Shown: in pieces, positions 13,875-15,755 of the stretch
Layout: each line of letters opens with the position of its first letter
Position numbering within the stretch: position 1 is the first letter of the stretch
Assembly (NCBI GenBank): GCA_021787655.1
Contig: JAJYLM010000038.1
Span: forward strand, 1 to 15,755
Origin: a bacterium
GTDB taxonomy: Bacteria; JAMCPX01
Length of the DNA: 15,755 nt
Direction of reading: 5' to 3'
The notes under the pieces: generated by a model
Told to the model about the DNA's origin: nothing
The model's database searches: none
The model's input: only the letters and a program-made list of their open reading frames with translations
Made by a program: the position numbers and the translations under genes

Positions 13875-13902
13875 GCCCGGCATGAACGGGCGTATGCCGG
13901 GC
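13875..13902 (+). terminator. Hairpin downstream of the MarC gene, possible transcription terminator
   Basis: GCCCGGCAT (13875-13883) pairs perfectly with ATGCCGGGC (13894-13902) across a 10-nt loop, 9 bp after the MarC stop. The following bases (CTGTTGCTCTG) lack a full U-tract, so it would be a weak or factor-assisted terminator. It separates the chaperone/mqnC cluster from prfB. Confidence 0.55.
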
Positions 13903-14021
13903 CTGTTGCTCTGAAAAGACCGCAGCATCCGTGCTCACCAATCTCTTGATTTCATACATCACTTCTGATTACATTGAGCACCATGAGAATGACCGCTGGA
14001 TCCAAATGGAGTGAATAACGC

Positions 14022-15141
14022 ATGCTGAACTACGAATCGTTGAAAATGGAGCTTGAAAAGGCAGAAACGAAGTTGTCCCTTATCCGGGGGCATCTTTGAT
14101 GTGGAATCGATGCGCTCGCGCATCAGCGAGCTGAACGGGATCGTATCAACCGCCGACTTCTGGAACAACAGGGCAGCCGCTTCCTCGCTGCTCAAGGAAA
14201 AGAGCAGGCTCGAGGAACTCGTGAAGATGATGGACTACCTGGACAAGGAATCACGGGACGTCAGGGACATGCTCGACCTTCTCAAGGATGACACCTCGCA
14301 GGACTACGGCGAGCAGTTCGCACGGGAGATGACGAACCTTGTGCGTGACATCAAGTCCGTCGAGCTGAAGGAGGTCTTCAAGGGCGAGCAGGACCCGAAC
14401 AACGCTATCCTCGTCATCAACTCGGGCGCCGGCGGGACCGAGGCGCAGGACTGGGCCCAGATGCTCATGCGCATGTACACCATGTGGGCAGAGTCGCGCA
14501 AGTTCAAGGTCTCTGTGATCGATTACCTCGAGGGGGAAGAGGCGGGCATCAAGAACGCCACCCTGGAAATCAACGGTGACTATGCCTTCGGCTACCTGAA
14601 GGCAGAGGCCGGGGTGCACCGCCTGGTGCGGATCTCCCCGTTCGATTCCAACAAGCGCAGGCACACGTCCTTTGCGTCGGTGTTCGTGTATCCGGAGATT
14701 CAGGAGGACATCAACGTGCAGATCGAAGAAAAAGACCTGCGGATCGATACGTACCGGGCAGGCGGCCACGGCGGACAGAACGTCAACAAGCTTGAAACAG
14801 CGGTGCGTATCACGCACATGCCGACGGGTATCGTGGTGCAGTGCCAGAACGAGCGTTCGCAGTTCAAGAACAAGGAGATCGCCATGAGGCTGCTGAAGAG
14901 CAGGCTCTATGAGCTCGAGCTGAGCAAGCGCCAGGAAGAGAAGGACAAGGTGGAATCCGCGAAAAAAGACATCTCGTGGGGCAACCAGATACGGTCGTAC
15001 GTCCTGCACCCGTACAAGATGGTCAAGGACCACAGGACGGACTACCAGTCGAACGATCCGTTCACCGTCCTCGACGGCAAGCTGGACGATTTTATCGAGG
15101 CATACCTCCTGAAGCGGTTCGAGCCCGGGGATAAAAAGTAA
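14022..15141 (+). CDS. prfB: Peptide chain release factor 2, programmed +1 frameshift
   Basis: The ATG at 14022 (GGAG at 14008-14011) opens a short frame, MLNYESLKMELEK..., that stops after 25 sense codons at the in-frame TGA 14097-14099. Slipping +1 at CTT TGA continues as DVESMRSRISELNG and on to the TAA at 15139-15141, giving about 372 residues. Family landmarks are SGAGGTEAQDW (TE--DW type), the stop-recognition SPF tripeptide in RISPFDSNKR, and the catalytic GGQ in GGHGGQNVNK. SPF marks RF2 (UAA and UGA) rather than RF1 (PxT). It releases finished peptides at the ribosome. A start inside the shifted frame at 14053 would remove the N-terminal helix and lacks support. The UGA makes synthesis sense RF2 supply itself. 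lysS follows 57 bp downstream. Confidence 0.96.
14085..14099 (+). promoter_or_regulatory. prfB +1 programmed frameshift site
   Basis: CGGGGG (14085-14090, an internal Shine-Dalgarno), three bases CAT, then CTT TGA (14094-14099). Spacing and slippery codon match the classical prfB autoregulatory site. When RF2 is scarce, the ribosome pauses on UGA and slips onto the +1 frame. Confidence 0.95.
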
Positions 15142-15198
15142 TGGTCACTCAGCCGGAGACACGGGGAGAGGCGTGAACAACCCAAAAAGGATGGAAGC

Positions 15199-15755
15199 AT
15201 GAAGGAAAAAAGTGAAATATTTCAGACGCGGTACAAGAAGCTCATGCAGCTCAAAGAGCTCGGTTTTTCCGCGTACCCCAATGATGCACGGCCCTCGCAA
15301 ACAGCGGCGCAGGTCATAGCGCTTTACAGCGGCAGGACGCACGAGGAGCTGGAAGCCTCCACAGAGACCGTCTCCATCGCCGGCAGGGTCATGATGGTCA
15401 GGAGCTTCGGCAAATCCGCATTCATCGTTATTCAGGACCGGAGCGGCAGGCTGCAGGCATACGTCCAGAAGGGGAAGGTAGATGATACGGCATTTGCGGC
15501 CTTCCAGCTGATCGACACCGGCGATATCGTCTGGGTCGAAGGGACGCTGTTCAAAACGAAGACCGCTGAGCTGACCATCCGGGCGTCGTCGTTCAGGATC
15601 CTGAACAAGACCTTGAGCGATCTGCCCGAAAAATGGCACGGATTGAAAGACGTGGAGCTTCGGTACCGGCGGCGGTACGTCGACCTGATCGTCAACGAGT
15701 CCGTGAAACAGACCTTCGTGCGAAGGGCGGTGATTATCGACGCCCTGCGGTCATT
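15199..15755 (+). CDS. lysS: Lysyl-tRNA synthetase, class II, N-terminal part (runs off right edge)
   Basis: From the ATG at 15199 (AAGGA 7 bp upstream) the frame is open for 185 codons to the window edge. It begins MKEKSEIFQTRYKKLMQLKE. The anticodon-binding OB fold is clear: AGRVMMVRSFGKSAFIVIQD, GRLQAYVQKG, DTGDIVWVEGTLFKTKTAELTI. The class II entry LPEKWHGLKDVELRYRRRYVDL (first part at about residues 141-160) follows, which is the conserved LysRS motif-1 approach. It charges tRNA-Lys in the cytoplasm. The remaining catalytic motifs 2 and 3 lie beyond the window. Aspartyl- and asparaginyl-tRNA synthetases share the fold, but the FKTKT-EL and PEKWHGL-D blocks are LysRS hallmarks. The prfB-lysS order is common in bacteria. 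Confidence 0.96.
   Translation, partial: MKEKSEIFQTRYKKLMQLKELGFSAYPNDARPSQTAAQVIALYSGRTHEELEASTETVSIAGRVMMVRSFGKSAFIVIQDRSGRLQAYVQKGKVDDTAFAAFQLIDTGDIVWVEGTLFKTKTAELTIRASSFRILNKTLSDLPEKWHGLKDVELRYRRRYVDLIVNESVKQTFVRRAVIIDALRS

Noticed and set aside
14053..14097. prfB starting at the internal ATG 14053 in the shifted frame
   Set aside because: The frameshift site and upstream SD-ATG explain the gene fully; an internal start would bypass a conserved control site.
14251..15033. Minus-strand open frame of 260 codons across prfB
   Set aside because: Antisense shadow of the RF2 gene, explained by its GC-rich third positions.

Overview
The window looks like chromosomal core DNA from a Gram-negative bacterium. 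It carries LPS genes (heptose-1-phosphate adenylyltransferase rfaE2 and Kdo transferase waaA), a lipoprotein with a lipobox, and a menaquinone gene of the futalosine route (mqnC). Base composition is moderate, with GC-richer genes and AT-rich promoters. The gene mix would suit Nitrospirota or a deltaproteobacterial lineage, but this is an inference; nothing in the sequence fixes the taxon. No tRNA, rRNA, CRISPR array, transposase or phage gene was seen.

Layout. 1-1570 (minus): rfaE2, a universal stress protein, and the N-terminal 191 codons of rsmE, which runs off the left edge. 1571-1722: divergent promoter region. 1723-3601 (plus): a PerR/Fur-type regulator, an AT-rich tandem repeat, then waaA. 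3627-3654: a perfect 28-bp palindrome between convergent genes. 3686-7585 (minus): a tight three-gene operon of membrane GGDEF protein, small TPR lipoprotein and exported PHP/CehA-like metallohydrolase. 7586-7820: divergent promoter region. 7821-13865 (plus): grpE-dnaK-dnaJ, then a zinc-ribbon/response-regulator protein 4 bp after dnaJ, mqnC and a MarC-family membrane protein. 14022-15755 (plus): prfB, read through a programmed +1 frameshift, and the 5' part of lysS.

How the genes work together. GrpE, DnaK and DnaJ form a complete Hsp70 machine whose genes are nearly contiguous (dnaK and dnaJ overlap by 4 bp). The receiver protein sitting directly behind dnaJ may be co-expressed with it. The GGDEF-TPR-PHP set is translationally coupled and probably forms one envelope-associated signalling or processing unit of unknown substrate. 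RfaE2 and WaaA act at different steps of inner-core LPS synthesis. PrfB and LysS form a translation pair found together in many bacteria.

The least ordinary items are the Zn-ribbon-REC protein in the chaperone cluster, the GGDDF/TPR/PHP operon with a predicted leaderless first gene, and several perfect or near-perfect palindromes in the promoters. Most of the window is otherwise conserved housekeeping DNA, and no clearly new defence or mobile system was found.
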